A stretch of 64,000 nt of DNA. Source: Anaerolineaceae bacterium (GTDB taxonomy: Bacteria; Chloroflexota; Anaerolineae; Aggregatilineales; Phototrophicaceae). Of the stretch, positions 62,579 to 64,000 are shown piece by piece; within the stretch, counting starts at the first letter, position 1, and each line of letters opens with the position of its first letter. The DNA is taken from the NCBI GenBank assembly GCA_002699585.1, contig PABP01000036.1, positions 188,333 through 252,332 on the forward strand, given 5' to 3'. The position numbers and the translations under genes are program-made. A model generated the notes under the pieces. That model made no database searches. It was not told where the DNA came from and was given only the letters and a program-made list of their open reading frames with translations.

Positions 62579-64000
62579 CCTGGCGTGCCGACTTGCAATA
62601 CATGCAGCGTCAGCAAGAGCAGTTCCTGACGCTCATCACCGTGTTCGGCCAGGGCTAATGCGCAGCGATTCAACAGCTTTTGTGCGACCAGCGTCAGACC
62701 CAGCTTGGCCAGCGGCTCTTGCATCAACAGCACCAGGTGAGCGACACCTGTTTTCATGTCATCGGCGGCAAAGGCGTCTGATGTCTGCGTGATGAGCTTG
62801 ATAATCTCAGGGTCGGCATCCTTGCTAATGCGTTGGCGCACGCTGAGCATGACCTGGGCCGACGCCGTGCCGGGGTCATCGCGCAGTTGGCGCATGAGGC
62901 TGATGAACTGCTTCTCGTGGCCGACCATACGCGACAGCGATAGGGCCAACTCCATGCGCGCCCCCTCATTCTCGAAATCCTGTAGCAAATCGAAAATCGT
63001 ATCAATCGACTCCGCAGCTTCCAGGTTACCGAGCGCGGCAGCATACGCCATCTGCAAGCCTTTGTCCTGCTCTACCTTGAGGCGCTCTAGCAGCAAAGGA
63101 CGGACGACCTCATCGTTGAGCGTGCCCAGGGCGCGGGCACAGTGGGCACGCACCGACCGATAATCAGAATCAAGCCTATCGCGCAGGGCGGCAACCGCTT
63201 CCGGGTCGCCAATGCGGCCCAGTGCCCAGGCCGACACGTTACTTAAGGACAGCTCGGTGCCATTCAGAATTTCGATGAGGGCACTCGTCAGGCGGGGATT
63301 ACTCGGCGTGCGCGCAATCGAGATGATGGCCTCGTAGCGCACATTAAAGCGCGGATCTCCCAGAGCTTCTACCAGTTCATCGACTGTCAGTGGGCTATGA
63401 GACAAACCCATTTTTTCCGTCATGACGACCGTTGAACGCTCATCACGGGCGCGATAGAAACGCACCATACTTTCAAGGGCGTTAATGGGATTCCCCTGAA
63501 TGAACATACCCGCATATTCGGACACACTCACGTTGCTATCGCCACGCACCGAGCGGAAGATCAGCAAGCTAAGGGCCGGGAGCACGACGCTGGCCAGCAT
63601 CAAGGGACTGAAGGGGTTGAGTTCTATGAATAGGAATTGGCCGGATAAGCCACTGAACCAATCAATCAAGTTACCGCCGATGAGCTGGCTAAGGCCACCG
63701 ACGATCCCCACAGCAGCATAGTAAACAGCCATATAACGACTGCGTTCATTACCGGGCACAATCGTGCCAAACAGCAAGCGGTTCGAGCCAAGCATCCAGG
63801 CTGTGCCGGCGACACCTCGGAATAAGGCAATGGCGAGCGCAATCGGTAAACTGAGTTCGGTCCCCTTGGGCATGAACAACCAGCCAAAAGGCAACACAAT
63901 CATCAAGATCACACCCAGGATCATGATCGGCTTGCTACCATAGCGGTCTACAGACCAGCCAAGCAAGTTCGAGAGCAACAAGCCGCCGACCAGTGTCGCC
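62575..64000 (-). CDS. MFS transporter fused to HEAT repeats (5' end beyond the window)
   Basis: The gene enters from the right edge, so its start is missing. The visible 475 residues have an MFS loop (GWSVDRYGSKPIM) then about five helices to near residue 150. A long soluble part follows with HEAT-type repeats: PRFNVRYEAIISIARTP, SLSNVSAWALGRIGDPEAVAALRDRL, SVRAHCARALGTLNDEVV and more, each a helix pair of about 35 residues. Only the second half of a transporter seems present before the HEAT part. The HEAT domain may bind a partner or regulate transport. Substrate unknown. Confidence 0.78.
   Translation of the reverse strand, partial: ATLVGGLLLSNLLGWSVDRYGSKPIMILGVILMIVLPFGWLFMPKGTELSLPIALAIALFRGVAGTAWMLGSNRLLFGTIVPGNERSRYMAVYYAAVGIVGGLSQLIGGNLIDWFSGLSGQFLFIELNPFSPLMLASVVLPALSLLIFRSVRGDSNVSVSEYAGMFIQGNPINALESMVRFYRARDERSTVVMTEKMGLSHSPLTVDELVEALGDPRFNVRYEAIISIARTPSNPRLTSALIEILNGTELSLSNVSAWALGRIGDPEAVAALRDRLDSDYRSVRAHCARALGTLNDEVVRPLLLERLKVEQDKGLQMAYAAALGNLEAAESIDTIFDLLQDFENEGARMELALSLSRMVGHEKQFISLMRQLRDDPGTASAQVMLSVRQRISKDADPEIIKLITQTSDAFAADDMKTGVAHLVLLMQEPLAKLGLTLVAQKLLNRCALALAEHGDERQELLLLTLHVLQVGTPG

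Overview
The window looks like a chromosomal segment of a free-living heterotrophic bacterium, most probably a Chloroflexota (Anaerolineae-type) organism. This is an inference from gene style, not from a marker gene. The pointers are moderate-GC DNA with AT-richer accessory genes, WD40, HEAT and pentapeptide repeat proteins, TIR proteins, a class A PBP with a BiPBP_C-like tail, several GFO/IDH/MocA oxidoreductases, and a respiratory succinate dehydrogenase. No rRNA, tRNA, phage, IS transposase or CRISPR array was seen.

Layout. 0-3.3 kb: a chimeric membrane/glycosyltransferase ORF, a nucleotidyltransferase, a seven-bladed WD40 protein and a small DUF6188-like protein. 3.3-6.5 kb: two adjacent 2-keto-3-deoxygluconate kinase paralogues and an aldo/keto reductase. 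6.5-16.7 kb: mixed housekeeping and small-molecule enzymes, including a PPOX/methyltransferase pair, a LytM-SH3-glycosidase fusion, a P-loop kinase, an APH-like kinase, a quinone oxidoreductase and a GT2. 16.7-23.5 kb: class A PBP, GH130 mannoside phosphorylase, a secreted protein, an FmdB zinc ribbon and a serine hydrolase. 23.5-26.7 kb: a minus-strand response regulator, TIR/pentapeptide and MFS cluster, with an 11-base G tract before the MFS gene. 29.4-33.3 kb: the sdh operon, whose membrane anchor is a SdhC-SdhD fusion. 34.3-36.7 kb: two GFO/IDH/MocA oxidoreductases. 36.8-38.1 kb: ribosomal protein S1. 38.7-42.6 kb: a phosphoesterase, a nonsense-interrupted HEAT gene and a YceI pair. 42.8-47.9 kb: peptide ABC transporter permeases and binding protein, where the DppC-like permease carries about 300 extra residues built from six tandem repeats. 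48.3-56.3 kb: an AEC transporter, a membrane pentapeptide protein, a sugar isomerase with a third GFO/IDH/MocA, a GNAT, a YtxH-like protein and a GT39. 56.6-64 kb: a second TIR protein, a glucarate dehydratase with a DapA-family enzyme, a VOC protein, a type I phosphodiesterase and an MFS-HEAT fusion that runs off the window.

How it fits together. Sugar-acid and glycan use is the main metabolic theme: glucarate dehydratase plus DapA-family enzyme, two KDG kinases, GH130, the glycosidase fusion, three GFO/IDH/MocA dehydrogenases and a TIM-barrel isomerase. A peptide-type importer and aerobic succinate oxidation accompany it.

The intergenic DNA carries two dispersed repeat families. One is a set of 18-21 bp palindromes followed by CTAC, whose arms change in compensating ways. 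The other is a roughly 113 bp MITE-like element with CAGACCCC/GGGGTCTG ends. The least expected features are the DppC repeat insert, the SdhC-SdhD fusion, the response regulator-TIR-MFS cluster, and several signs of gene decay or rearrangement.
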